Assembly: GCA_902559305.1 (NCBI GenBank)
Contig: CACEHK010000004.1
Coordinates: 1-52,921, forward strand
From: an uncultured Pelagibacteraceae bacterium
GTDB lineage: Bacteria > Pseudomonadota > Alphaproteobacteria > Pelagibacterales > Pelagibacteraceae
DNA: 52,921 bases
Direction: 5' to 3'
Shown here: positions 1 through 8,689 of the stretch, piece after piece
Layout of the letters: the number at the start of each line of letters is the position of its first letter
Position numbering within the stretch: position 1 is the first letter of the stretch
Notes under the pieces: generated by a model
What the model was told of the DNA's origin: nothing
What the model saw: only the letters and a program-made list of their open reading frames with translations
Database searches by the model: none
Position numbers and translations under genes: made by a program

Positions 1-2
1 AA

Positions 3-1391
3 TTAGCTTGGATTGATCATTTTCTTTGGATCTACAATTTTATCGTAGTCTTTCTCAGTAATTAATCCAGATTTTAAAGCTTCTTCTTTTAACTTTGTTT
101 TATTTTTAAGAGCTCTTTTTGCAATTTTTGCTGCATTATCATATCCAACATAAGGAGCTAAAGCAGTCACTAACATTAATGAATTATCTAATAATTCCTT
201 AATTCTTTTTTTGTCTGCTTTAAGACCAGAAACACAATAATTAGCAAAGCTCCTAGCTGAATCCGACATTATGTTAATAGATTGCAAAATGTTATGAATA
301 ATTAATGGTTTAAAAACATTTAGTTCAAAATGTCCATGTGATCCTGCCATTGTAATACCATTATGATTACCAATAACTTTTACACATACCATTGTTACCG
401 CTTCACACTGAGTTGGATTCACTTTTCCTGGCATTATAGAAGATCCAGGTTCATTATCCGGCAATATAAGCTCTCCTATACCAGCTCGAGGACCTGAGCC
501 CAGAAAACGTATATCATTTGCAATTTTCATCAAGCAAACAGCAGCTGTATTCATTGTTCCAGAAAAATTAACTATTGCATCATGAGCAGCCAATGATGCA
601 AATTTATTAGGTGATGGCTTAAAAGGAAGTTTTGTAATTTTTTTAATTTCGTAAACTATTTTTTTATCAAAACCTTTTCTAGTATTTAGTCCAGTTCCTA
701 CTGCAGTACCACCTTGGGCTAAAAAATATATCTCTTCAAGAGCTTTTTTTATTCTTTCAATACATTTTGTTAATTGAAAATGATAACCCGAAAATTCTTG
801 ACCCAAAGTCAATGGTGTTGCGTCTTGTAAATGAGTTCTTCCAATTTTAATGATTTTTTTAAATTTTTTCGATTTTTTTTTTAATTGTAAATTAAGCAAA
901 TTTAGACTGGGTATTAAATTTTCAGTTGTACTTATTGCTATTGCCATATGCATTGCAGTTGGAAAAACATCATTAGTTGATTGAGACTTATTTACGTGAT
1001 CATTTGGATGAACAGGTTTTTTAGATCCTTTTTTTCCTCTTAAAATTTCTATTGCTCTATTAGCAATAACTTCATTAACATTCATGTTTGTTTGAGTCCC
1101 CGATCCTGTTTGCCATACTTTTAGGGGAAAATGATTCATCAATTTTCCAGAAATAACTTCATTTGACGCTTTAACAATTGTTTTACTAATTTTTTTATCT
1201 AAATCGCCATTTTTTGCATTTACAATTGCTGCAGCCTTTTTAATTATTGCGATTGATTTAATTACTATTGGTCTAACTAAAAAGTCTCCAATGTCGAAAT
1301 ATTTACTTGATCTTTGAGTAGATGCCCCCCAATACTTATCCACAGGCACATTAATTTCTCCGATACTATCATATTCTTTTCTATTTTTCAT
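3..1391 (-). CDS. fumC: Class II fumarate hydratase
   Basis: Converts fumarate to L-malate in the TCA cycle, in the cytoplasm. The 462-residue length is normal for the iron-independent class II family. The fumarase/aspartase signature [11 protein letters not shown] lies at residues 316-326 and the active-site stretch [16 protein letters not shown] (H188) is present, as is [12 protein letters not shown] near residue 100. Aspartase and argininosuccinate lyase share the fold, but these motifs are those of FumC. The TAA stop falls at the window edge, so the gene is complete. It is divergent from the MazG-like gene, with 69 bp between the two starts. Confidence 0.96.
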   Translation of the reverse strand: MKNRKEYDSIGEINVPVDKYWGASTQRSSKYFDIGDFLVRPIVIKSIAIIKKAAAIVNAKNGDLDKKISKTIVKASNEVISGKLMNHFPLKVWQTGSGTQTNMNVNEVIANRAIEILRGKKGSKKPVHPNDHVNKSQSTNDVFPTAMHMAIAISTTENLIPSLNLLNLQLKKKSKKFKKIIKIGRTHLQDATPLTLGQEFSGYHFQLTKCIERIKKALEEIYFLAQGGTAVGTGLNTRKGFDKKIVYEIKKITKLPFKPSPNKFASLAAHDAIVNFSGTMNTAAVCLMKIANDIRFLGSGPRAGIGELILPDNEPGSSIMPGKVNPTQCEAVTMVCVKVIGNHNGITMAGSHGHFELNVFKPLIIHNILQSINIMSDSARSFANYCVSGLKADKKRIKELLDNSLMLVTALAPYVGYDNAAKIAKRALKNKTKLKEEALKSGLITEKDYDKIVDPKKMINPS

Positions 1392-1460
1392 AATTTAGAT
1401 TTTGAATGTAATGCCATATTTCTTATACATTAAGTTAAGCAAGAATCAAATAGGAGCAAT

Positions 1461-1829
1461 ATGACAAATTTTGAAAAAGTAGGGATCTTCATGAAAACTT
1501 TTGGACAAGAAGTTAAGACCAAAGCTGAACTTAGTAACAATAAAATAAATGAGCTTAGAATAAGCTTAATCAACGAAGAGCTGGAAGAATTAAAAAAAGC
1601 AATTAAGGATAATGATATTTTGGAGGTTGCGGACGCTTTAACTGATATTTTATATGTTACATATGGAGCAGGCCATGCATTTGGGGTAAATTTAGATAAA
1701 TGTTTTAAAGAAGTTCAAGAGTCAAATATGAGTAAATTAGGTTCTGATGGAAAACCAATTTACAATGAATTTGGCAAAGTTATGAAAGGTCCAAATTATT
1801 TTAAACCTAATTTAAATAAATTTTTATAA
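1461..1829 (+). CDS. MazG-like nucleotide pyrophosphohydrolase
   Basis: A small (122 aa) all-alpha NTP pyrophosphohydrolase of the MazG / phosphoribosyl-ATP-pyrophosphatase-like superfamily, probably a house-cleaning enzyme hydrolysing non-canonical or excess nucleotides. The metal-binding pattern is visible as NEELEELKKAI (about residues 37-48) followed by EVADALTDILYV (about 55-66). The C-terminal SKLGSDGKPIYNEFGKV..GPNYFKP stretch is typical of the single-domain members. An AGGAG ribosome binding site sits about 5 bp before the ATG. It is not HisE: it lacks a neighbouring his operon and has the longer C-terminal tail. The substrate cannot be read from sequence. It converges on the ygfZ-like gene with only 7 bp between stops. 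Confidence 0.82.
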   Translation: MTNFEKVGIFMKTFGQEVKTKAELSNNKINELRISLINEELEELKKAIKDNDILEVADALTDILYVTYGAGHAFGVNLDKCFKEVQESNMSKLGSDGKPIYNEFGKVMKGPNYFKPNLNKFL

Positions 1830-1836
1830 ATTAAAA

Positions 1837-2721
1837 CTATTTTATCCAACTAGGTTTGATCACCTTTATTATTGCACTTCCACAATTAAATTCATTTTTT
1901 TCATCAAAGTTTTCATTTAAATATTTAATTGAAGCAAAAGGAAATTTATTTTTTATTAAAACTTTACCAATTTCATAATCATTATATTTAATAATATCAT
2001 CTTTTAGCTCACCTTTAATCAATTGAATTGGAAACAATCTTTTTGATAGCTTATTTTTTAACTTAATTCTTGCTGTATTCTCTTGGCCAACGTAACAACC
2101 TTTTTTAAAATCTATCCCATTTAATTCTTCAAAATTACACTCTATGCCAAATATTTTATTTCTTAGTTGGTCGGTATTTTTTTGAGCAATTCCAACTTCA
2201 TGACTAAATTTATAATATTCATCAATATTTGATACTTTTAAATCTAATTTTTTTAAGGATAAATAAAGCTTTTCTAAATTAACAATAATTCTTGCTCCCA
2301 ATTCTTTTTTTCTTGGATCCAAAAATATTGGATCTTCTCTATATTTAATTGTAAAGCCAGGTAAGTTTTTAGTACCCTCAAATTCTAAAAATTTGTCATT
2401 ACTTAATGCACCCACAACAAATTCATTACTTAGATTAATTATTTCAATTTTAGATCTAAGCTTATAAAGATCTAATTGATTAAAAAGATTTTCAATTTGT
2501 GATTTTTCACAATCTAAAAAATACCCGTTTTTATGTTTAATAATTAAAAAATCAAAAAGATATTTTCCTTGAGGCGTTAAAAGGGATGCAAAACAACTAT
2601 TAGTCTCATTAACTTTATCAATATCATTTGTAATTAAATTTTGTAAAAATTCCTTAGCAGCAACTCCATTTACAAATAATATTCCACGATCTTCTAATAT
2701 GTAAAATTTTTTTATATTCAT
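1837..2721 (-). CDS. ygfZ: YgfZ/GcvT-family folate-binding protein
   Basis: A tetrahydrofolate-dependent protein of the GcvT-like fold that in other bacteria and mitochondria (Iba57) supports maturation or repair of certain Fe-S enzymes. The diagnostic motif KGCYVGQE is at residues 207-214, with the conserved cysteine C209; RIKLKNKLSKRLFP follows. Length 294 aa is normal for the family. It is distinct from the true gcvT of this window (34855-35961), which lacks this motif. It is divergent from pyrC, with 43 bp between starts. Several Fe-S enzymes that could be clients occur nearby (formate dehydrogenase, ferredoxin), but this is only a contextual inference. Confidence 0.88.
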   Translation of the reverse strand: MNIKKFYILEDRGILFVNGVAAKEFLQNLITNDIDKVNETNSCFASLLTPQGKYLFDFLIIKHKNGYFLDCEKSQIENLFNQLDLYKLRSKIEIINLSNEFVVGALSNDKFLEFEGTKNLPGFTIKYREDPIFLDPRKKELGARIIVNLEKLYLSLKKLDLKVSNIDEYYKFSHEVGIAQKNTDQLRNKIFGIECNFEELNGIDFKKGCYVGQENTARIKLKNKLSKRLFPIQLIKGELKDDIIKYNDYEIGKVLIKNKFPFASIKYLNENFDEKNEFNCGSAIIKVIKPSWIK

Positions 2722-2764
2722 AATTGAAAGTAAACAAGATATAATATAGTTACTTTTCTAAAAA

Positions 2765-4072
2765 ATGTTAGATCTAATAATAAAAAATGGACAATGTTAC
2801 ATTAATAATGATCTAAAAGATGTTGATGTTGCTGTTAAAGATGGAAAAATTAAACAGATTGGTCAAATTACAGAAGAAGCAAAAGAAATATTAAATGCTG
2901 AAGGACAAACTGTTTTACCAGGATGCATAGATACTCAAACACATTTTAGAGAACCAGGCTCTACTGATACAGAAGATCTTCATTCAGGAAGTAGAGCAGC
3001 AATTGTTGGAGGGATAACAGGTGTCTTTGAAATGCCAAATACTAATCCACCAACATCTAATAGAGTAGAATTTCAAAAAAAATTAGATCTCGCAAAAAAT
3101 AGAATGTTTTGCAATTATGCATTTTATTTTGGTGCAACGGCTGATAACGCAAACGAGTTAGCAAATTTAAAAGATTTAGAAGGTTGTTGTGGAATTAAGC
3201 TTTTTGCAGGATCTTCAACTGGTAATTTATTAGTTGCAGAAGAAGCAGATATTGAAAAGGTGTTTCAAAGCAGTTCAAAAGTTGTTGCTGTTCATTCGGA
3301 AGATGAGGCAATTTTAAATGTTAATAAAAAATTAATTAAAAAGGGAGATGTTCACACACATCCAGTATGGAGAAGTGTTGAGTGTGCAATGTCATCTACA
3401 AGAAGGATTGTAAGAATAGCCGAGAAGTATCAGAAAAAAGCACATATTCTTCATGTTACAACAAAAGATGAAGTTGATTTTTTATCACAACATAAAGGAA
3501 ATATTACATTTGAAATTACGCCACAGCATTTAACACTTTATGCCCCTGACTGTTATGAAAAACTTGGAACTTATGCTCAGATGAATCCACCTTTAAGAGA
3601 TAAATCTCATTATGACAGATTATGGTATGCAGTAAAAAATAATTTTAATGACACAATTGGGTCAGATCATGCCCCACACTTAAAAATAAACAAAGAAAAA
3701 GAATATCCAAATTCACCATCAGGAATGCCAGGGGTACAAACTTTAATACCAGTAATGTTAAATCATGTAAACGATGGAAAATTATCACTTAATCAATTAA
3801 TAAATCTTGTTTGTGAAAATCCTGTCAAAATTTTTGGTATTAAAAACAAAGGATTTATTAAAGAAGGATATGATGCTGACTTTACAATTGTTGATATAAA
3901 CAAAACAATTGAAATTAAAGATGCAAATATTGAAAGCAAATGTTGCTGGTCCCCATTTAACGGATACAAATTTAAAGGGAGTCCTGTTGCAACAATAATT
4001 AATGGTAAAATTAAAATGAAAGATGGTAAAATAATTGGCGAACCAGATGGAACACCAATTAAATTTAAATAA
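2765..4072 (+). CDS. pyrC: Dihydroorotase (class I type, Gln in the first metal motif)
   Basis: Cyclises carbamoyl-aspartate to dihydroorotate in pyrimidine synthesis. The 435-aa protein has the amidohydrolase barrel: DTQTHFREPG at residues 56-65, a GIKLFAGSSTG segment carrying the probable carbamylated lysine, AVHSEDE and ILHVTTKDE histidine motifs, and the catalytic aspartate in TIGSDHAPH. MPNTNPPT is also typical of dihydroorotases. In the usual D-x-H-x-H metal motif the first histidine is Gln here (Q58). Such DxQxH variants are, as I recall, found in other bacterial dihydroorotases, so this need not mean loss of function. Hydantoinase or allantoinase is less likely. The 3' end overlaps the convergent SMR gene by 8 bp. 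Confidence 0.85.
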   Translation: MLDLIIKNGQCYINNDLKDVDVAVKDGKIKQIGQITEEAKEILNAEGQTVLPGCIDTQTHFREPGSTDTEDLHSGSRAAIVGGITGVFEMPNTNPPTSNRVEFQKKLDLAKNRMFCNYAFYFGATADNANELANLKDLEGCCGIKLFAGSSTGNLLVAEEADIEKVFQSSSKVVAVHSEDEAILNVNKKLIKKGDVHTHPVWRSVECAMSSTRRIVRIAEKYQKKAHILHVTTKDEVDFLSQHKGNITFEITPQHLTLYAPDCYEKLGTYAQMNPPLRDKSHYDRLWYAVKNNFNDTIGSDHAPHLKINKEKEYPNSPSGMPGVQTLIPVMLNHVNDGKLSLNQLINLVCENPVKIFGIKNKGFIKEGYDADFTIVDINKTIEIKDANIESKCCWSPFNGYKFKGSPVATIINGKIKMKDGKIIGEPDGTPIKFK

Positions 4073-4397
4073 CTCTTGAGGAAAAGGTATTAACCAAAAC
4101 AACACCAACGACTATAAAAAATAATCCTAAAACTGCTTGCCAACTAAGACTTTGTTTGAAGAAAAAATATCCAAATAATGCAATTGTAAATATTCCTAAT
4201 CCACTCCAAGTTGCATAAACAATTGCAATGGGAATTTTATGCAATACATGAGTAAGGCAATATAAAGCTGTTAAATAACATGTGGCGGCTATTGCTGTTG
4301 GAATTATTTTTGTAAAATTTTGAGTAGATGGAAGAAGCAATGTACCTGCAACTTCACAAAAAATTGCAACTAACATAAAGAAATAAGCTTTTGTCAT
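4065..4397 (-). CDS. Small multidrug resistance (SMR/EmrE-like) transporter
   Basis: A 110-aa inner-membrane protein with four hydrophobic segments, the standard SMR size. The essential membrane-embedded glutamate is E15 (AIFCEVAGT, matching E14 of EmrE) and the YATWSGLG motif contains the conserved Tyr and Trp of the substrate pocket. SMR members export cationic drugs, guanidinium or polyamines using the proton gradient; the substrate here cannot be assigned. Its ATG overlaps the TAA of prpE by one base (TAATG), so it is probably translated from the prpE transcript. Four bases or so of spacing leave no room for its own promoter. Confidence 0.88.
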   Translation of the reverse strand: MTKAYFFMLVAIFCEVAGTLLLPSTQNFTKIIPTAIAATCYLTALYCLTHVLHKIPIAIVYATWSGLGIFTIALFGYFFFKQSLSWQAVLGLFFIVVGVVLVNTFSSRVI

Positions 4398-6292
4398 TAT
4401 TTTAAAATATTATTATTTATTAAATCTTGCTTTATTTCATCTAAAATTGCTGGATCATCAATTGTTGCTGGCATTTTATAATCTTCTTTATCAGCTATTT
4501 TTCTAACAGTTCCTCTTAAAATTTTTCCTGATCTTGTTTTTGGTAATCTTTTTACAACTATTGCAATTTTAAAAGCAGCAACTGGGCCAACTTTGTCTCT
4601 TACCATTTGAATACATTCTTTTGTTATTGTTTCATTATCTTTTTTAACCCCAGCTTTTAAAGCTATTAAACCAATTGGCAGTTGTCCTTTTAATTTATCA
4701 GCAATTCCAATAACTGCGCATTCAGCAACTGATTGATGTTCTGACAAGACTTCTTCAATTGCACCAGTTGAAAGTCTATGACCAGCAACATTAATTATGT
4801 CATCAGTTCTCGACATAATCCAAATATAACCATCATCATCTATATGACCTGCATCATAGGTTTGATAATAACCTTCATAATTTGTCATATAAGTTTTTTT
4901 ATATCTTTCATCAGCATTCCATAAAGTTGGAAAAGTTCCAGGAGGAAGAGGAAGTTTTACAACAATATCCCCCATTTCGTTTGGTTTAGCCAAAGTTTGA
5001 TCTGGTTTTATTACTTTAACATCGTAACCGGGCACTGCTTTACAAGCAGATCCATATTTTGTTTTCATCATTTCTATTCCAGTGCAATTAGAACTTATTG
5101 CCCAACTCGTTTCAGTTTGCCACCAATGATCAATTACTGGAACTTTTAAAAGAGACTCTGCCCATTTAATAGTATCTGGGTCAGCTCTTTCTCCAGCTAA
5201 AAATAAACTTTCAAATGAACTTAGATCATATTTAGAAAAAAATTTACCTTCCGGATCTTCTTTTTTAATAGCTCTAAAAGCTGTTGGTGCCGTGAATAGA
5301 GATTTTACTTTATATTCAGAGATTATCTTCCAAAAAGCTCCTGCATCTGGTGTTCCAACTGGCTTACCTTCAAATAATACAGTTGTACAACCTTTAAATA
5401 ATGGTGCGTAGACAATATATGAATGACCAACTATCCATCCAATATCACTTGCTGACCACCAAACATCATCTTGATTAATGTTATAAATATTTTTCATTGT
5501 CCATTTAAGAGCAGCAATATGACCCCCTATATCTCTTACAATTCCTTTTGGAATACCTGTTGTTCCCGAGGTATACAAAATATATGCAAATTCATTTGCG
5601 TTCATTTCAACACAATCAACATTTTTTGCATTAGATAAAGCTTCTTCCCAACTAATTTCTTTAGGAGCGTTTAATTTAACTTCATTACTTGGTCTTTGAA
5701 ATAATATTAATTTTTCAATTTTATGAGATGCTAATTTTATAGCCTCATCCACAAGAGGTTTGTATTGAACTGTTCTTCCTGGTTCAAAACCACATGAAGC
5801 TGTAAGCAAAACTTTTGCTTTACTATCATCTATTCTGCTAGCCAATTCGTTAGAAGCAAAACCTCCAAATACCACAGAATGAACCGCACCAATTCTCCCA
5901 CATGCAAGCATACCAATAACAGCCTCAGGTATCATAGGCATATAAATAATAACTCTATCTCCTTTTTTTACTCCTTGCTCTTGCAGAGCTCCAGCAAACT
6001 TTGAAACTTTCTCCCTTAATTCCTTATATGTGAATTTTTTTTTATTACCTGTGATTGGGCTGTCATAGATTAGAGCTTCTCTATCACCTCTATCATTATC
6101 AATATGGAAATCTAAAGCGTTATAACAAGTATTCGTAATACCATCCTCATACCATTTATAAAATGGTGGATTAGATTTATTTAAAATTTTTGAAGGTTTT
6201 TTAAACCAAAATATATCATCAGCAATTTTTTTCCAAAATTCTTCAGGATTTTTAATTGATTCGTCGTAAATATTTTCAAAATTTGATTTCAT
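4397..6292 (-). CDS. prpE: Propionyl-CoA synthetase (acyl-CoA synthetase, PrpE type)
   Basis: Activates propionate (or acetate) to its CoA thioester with ATP through an acyl-adenylate. The AMP-binding motif TSGTTGIPKG is at residues 241-250 and the C-terminal catalytic lysine is K590 in TRSGKILRGT. PrpE is preferred over acetyl-CoA synthetase because of GFEPGRTVQYKPLVDEAI, GIVRDIGGH and GHSYIVYAPL, which match the PrpE subfamily, and because the protein is 631 aa. The K590 region is the usual site of regulatory acetylation in this family. It is divergent from proteorhodopsin across a 214-bp gap, and the SMR gene is coupled downstream. Confidence 0.86.
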   Translation of the reverse strand: MKSNFENIYDESIKNPEEFWKKIADDIFWFKKPSKILNKSNPPFYKWYEDGITNTCYNALDFHIDNDRGDREALIYDSPITGNKKKFTYKELREKVSKFAGALQEQGVKKGDRVIIYMPMIPEAVIGMLACGRIGAVHSVVFGGFASNELASRIDDSKAKVLLTASCGFEPGRTVQYKPLVDEAIKLASHKIEKLILFQRPSNEVKLNAPKEISWEEALSNAKNVDCVEMNANEFAYILYTSGTTGIPKGIVRDIGGHIAALKWTMKNIYNINQDDVWWSASDIGWIVGHSYIVYAPLFKGCTTVLFEGKPVGTPDAGAFWKIISEYKVKSLFTAPTAFRAIKKEDPEGKFFSKYDLSSFESLFLAGERADPDTIKWAESLLKVPVIDHWWQTETSWAISSNCTGIEMMKTKYGSACKAVPGYDVKVIKPDQTLAKPNEMGDIVVKLPLPPGTFPTLWNADERYKKTYMTNYEGYYQTYDAGHIDDDGYIWIMSRTDDIINVAGHRLSTGAIEEVLSEHQSVAECAVIGIADKLKGQLPIGLIALKAGVKKDNETITKECIQMVRDKVGPVAAFKIAIVVKRLPKTRSGKILRGTVRKIADKEDYKMPATIDDPAILDEIKQDLINNNILK

Positions 6293-6463
6293 TGTTGTTT
6301 TATAATTTGATTTGCTTTTACTTCAAAATTAAGTCTTGAGTTGTATTTAATTTTAAAAAGGTAATAAAATCAATACAAATAAAGGGAAAAAAACTCTTCA
6401 ATTACCTAAATTAATTTGTTATTTAGCACCATGCTTTGGATCTATTGTGCGGATAGAGACATG

Positions 6464-6477
6464 GTTTAAATTTAAAC
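6464..6477. promoter_or_regulatory. Perfect 14-bp palindrome in the proteorhodopsin leader
   Basis: GTTTAAATTTAAAC reads identically on both strands and lies 29 bp upstream of the proteorhodopsin ATG. A dyad of this length could be an operator or a short mRNA hairpin, but it is AT-rich in an AT-rich genome, so chance is a real alternative. Within the 214-bp prpE/proteorhodopsin gap I see only weak promoter-like hexamers (for example TTGTTA at 6417 and TCTATT at 6441). Confidence 0.3.
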
Positions 6478-6506
6478 TAAAAAAAACAACTGAGAGGGAG
6501 TTTTTT

Positions 6507-7274
6507 ATGAAAAAACTTAAATTGTTTGCTCTTGCAGCTTTAGCTCTTGTGGGCTTTTCAGGTGCAGCAAACGCAGAAACAGTGTTGTTGGCGCAAGATG
6601 ACTTTGTTGGAATTTCTTTTTGGGTAATTTCAATGGGTATGTTGGCTGCTACAGCTTTCTTCTTTATGGAAAGAAGTTCAGTAGCTGCTGGCTGGAGAAC
6701 ATCTGTGACAGTAGCAGGTCTAATCACTGGTATTGCATTTATACACTACATGTACATGAGAGGTGTATGGGTACAAACTGGAGATTCACCAACTGTTTAT
6801 AGATATATTGACTGGTTAATCACTGTACCATTACAAATGGTAGAGTTTTACTTAATCTTAGCAGCTGTTAGAAAAATGCCTTCAGGTATTTTCTGGAGAC
6901 TGTTAATTGGTTCAACAGTAATGCTTGTTGGTGGTTACCTAGGAGAAGCAGGATACATTAATGCAATGCTTGGCTTTATCATTGGTATGGCTGGATGGAT
7001 TTATGTATTATATGAAATCTTCTCTGGTGAAGCTGGAAAAGCTGCAGCGAAAAGTGGTAACAAAGCACTTACGACTGCATTCAGCGCATTAAGAATGATA
7101 GTTACTGTAGGTTGGGCTATTTACCCATTAGGTTATGTGTTCGGTTATTTAACTGGTGGAGTAGATGCTAATTCACTAAACGTGATTTACAACTTAGCTG
7201 ACTTTATTAATAAAATTGCATTTGGTCTAATTATTTGGGCTGCTGCAATGAGCACGTCAGGCGCAAGAAAGTAA
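6507..7274 (+). CDS. Proteorhodopsin, blue-absorbing type
   Basis: Seven-helix, retinal-binding, light-driven proton pump of the inner membrane. The ATG at 6507 is chosen because GAGAGGGAG lies 6 bp upstream and a clean signal peptide follows (cut after ANA, about residue 23). Functional residues by homology: proton acceptor D102 in RYIDW, proton donor E113 in MVEFYLIL, H80 partner of the acceptor, and Schiff-base lysine K236 in ADFINKIAFG. The spectral-tuning position, equivalent to residue 105 of the green protein, is Q110, which predicts blue absorption. The 255-aa length is normal. A strong terminator follows. No retinal synthesis genes (blh, crt) are in the window, so retinal must come from elsewhere. 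Confidence 0.97.
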   Translation: MKKLKLFALAALALVGFSGAANAETVLLAQDDFVGISFWVISMGMLAATAFFFMERSSVAAGWRTSVTVAGLITGIAFIHYMYMRGVWVQTGDSPTVYRYIDWLITVPLQMVEFYLILAAVRKMPSGIFWRLLIGSTVMLVGGYLGEAGYINAMLGFIIGMAGWIYVLYEIFSGEAGKAAAKSGNKALTTAFSALRMIVTVGWAIYPLGYVFGYLTGGVDANSLNVIYNLADFINKIAFGLIIWAAAMSTSGARK

Positions 7275-7291
7275 ATATCTAAGTAATATTT

Positions 7292-7334
7292 AATAGGGCG
7301 AGTATGTTTTTACATACTTGCCCTATTTTTTTTT
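7292..7334 (+). terminator. Rho-independent terminator of proteorhodopsin
   Basis: A 15-bp stem (7292-7306 with 7313-7327, one G-U pair) closed by a 6-base TTTTTA loop and followed by a run of nine T (7326-7334). It starts 18 bp after the proteorhodopsin stop. It is the best hairpin terminator in the window and implies a mostly monocistronic, high-level proteorhodopsin mRNA. Confidence 0.93.
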
Positions 7335-7352
7335 ATCCTTATATATTAATGA

Positions 7353-7673
7353 ATGTCTAAAATTACATACATAGAATATAGCGGCAAATCTCATACAATA
7401 GATGTTGCGAATGGACTAACGGTAATGGAAGGTGCAGTTCAAAACAATATTCCTGGAATAGATGCAGATTGCGGAGGTTCTATGGCCTGTGCTACATGCC
7501 ATGTTTATGTCAAAGAGGAATGGTTAAATAGATTACCAAAAAAAGAAGATGGAGAAGAGGATATGTTAGATATGGCATTTGAACCAAAAAAAAATAGTAG
7601 ATTGAGTTGCCAACTGATGGTTTCAGAACAATTAGATGGATTAGTAGTTAATCTTCCTGAAAAACAGGTTTAA
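7353..7673 (+). CDS. [2Fe-2S] ferredoxin, adrenodoxin type
   Basis: Small soluble electron carrier (106 aa). The cluster ligands are C40, C46, C49 and C86, the C-x5-C-x2-C-x36-C pattern of adrenodoxin/putidaredoxin/Fdx-type ferredoxins. EEDMLDMA and [15 protein letters not shown] are also typical. It lies just after the proteorhodopsin terminator, and its stop overlaps the start of the ferredoxin reductase (TAATG), so the two almost certainly form an electron-transfer pair reducing an unidentified acceptor. It differs from Isc-associated Fdx only by context: there are no isc genes nearby. Confidence 0.92.
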   Translation: MSKITYIEYSGKSHTIDVANGLTVMEGAVQNNIPGIDADCGGSMACATCHVYVKEEWLNRLPKKEDGEEDMLDMAFEPKKNSRLSCQLMVSEQLDGLVVNLPEKQV

Positions 7674-8689
7674 TGATTAAAACAGATGCATTAATTATTG
7701 GAGCGGGCCCAACTGGTCTATTTACAGCACATCAATTAAAACTTATTGGTTTAAATTGTGAAGTGGTAGACAATCTTGATAAAATTGGTGGTCAATGTAT
7801 TGAACTTTATCCAGATAAACCAATTTATGATATTCCTGCAGTCCCTGAATGTACAGGAGAGGAATTAACAAATAATCTCATTAATCAATTAAAACCATTT
7901 GATATTAAATTTCATTTGAGTGAAAGAGTTGATGAAGTTAAAAAAAATAATAATAGCTGGGAAGTTAAAACAAATAAAGGAACTGAATTTTCAACACCAA
8001 ACATAATTATTGCTGGAGGAGTAGGATCATTTGAACCAAGAAAATTTGGGCCAAAAGATTGTGAAAAATATGAAAATAAATCAATATTTTATTCAATAAA
8101 AGATAAGTCTATTTTTAAAGATAAAACAGTATCAATATTTGGAGGTGGAGATAGCGCTCTCGATTGGGCAATAGAATTATCTAAAGACTCAAAAGTTAAC
8201 TTAGTTCATAGGCGTGACGAATTCAGAGGAGCACAATCGACAGAAGGAGCAATGAAAAATTTGGTAAAAAATGGAAAAATAAACTTGTTCACAAAATATC
8301 AACTTAGAAATGTTAACGGCAAAGATAATTTAGAAAGTATTGATATAGAGCATGATGATAAAGAAATAAAAAATATAAAAACAGACTATGTTTTAGGATT
8401 TTTTGGATTAATTATGCAACTTGGACCAATAGCAAACTGGGGATTAAATATAGATAAAAAAACAATAAGTGTTGATACAGAAAAGTTTGAAACAAGTCAA
8501 AAAGGAATTTATGCGGTTGGAGACATATGTACTTATCCTGGAAAATTAAAGCTTATATTGTCCGGATTCCATGAAGGTGCATTAGCAGCAAGAGCCTGTT
8601 TTAAATTGGCTAGACCAAATGAAAAATACAGGTTCGAATTTACCACAACTTCTTCAAATTTATTAAAAAGACTCGGTAAAAAAGAGTGA
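7673..8689 (+). CDS. Ferredoxin--NADP+ reductase, thioredoxin-reductase-like type
   Basis: FAD flavoprotein (338 aa) moving electrons between NADPH and ferredoxin. The FAD-binding GAGPTG is at residues 10-15, followed by GGQCIELYPDKPIYDIP, a segment typical of the type-2 bacterial FNR family. A second NAD(P)-binding glycine motif, FGGGDSALDWA, and the C-terminal GIYAVGDICTYPGKLKL are visible. There is no CxxC redox pair as in true thioredoxin reductase, which supports FNR. Start overlaps the ferredoxin stop by one base and its TGA overlaps the GTG start of the next gene by four bases, giving a tight three-gene operon. Confidence 0.92.
   Translation: MIKTDALIIGAGPTGLFTAHQLKLIGLNCEVVDNLDKIGGQCIELYPDKPIYDIPAVPECTGEELTNNLINQLKPFDIKFHLSERVDEVKKNNNSWEVKTNKGTEFSTPNIIIAGGVGSFEPRKFGPKDCEKYENKSIFYSIKDKSIFKDKTVSIFGGGDSALDWAIELSKDSKVNLVHRRDEFRGAQSTEGAMKNLVKNGKINLFTKYQLRNVNGKDNLESIDIEHDDKEIKNIKTDYVLGFFGLIMQLGPIANWGLNIDKKTISVDTEKFETSQKGIYAVGDICTYPGKLKLILSGFHEGALAARACFKLARPNEKYRFEFTTTSSNLLKRLGKKE

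Noticed and set aside
3797-4108. Minus-strand frame across the end of pyrC.
   Set aside because: Low-complexity Phe/Asn-rich translation, overlapping two well-supported genes (pyrC and the SMR transporter).
6447-6506. Twenty-residue N-terminal extension of proteorhodopsin from an upstream GTG.
   Set aside because: The extension is basic and not signal-like, it lacks a ribosome binding site, and the ATG at 6507 has both a GAGAGGGAG site and a good signal peptide.
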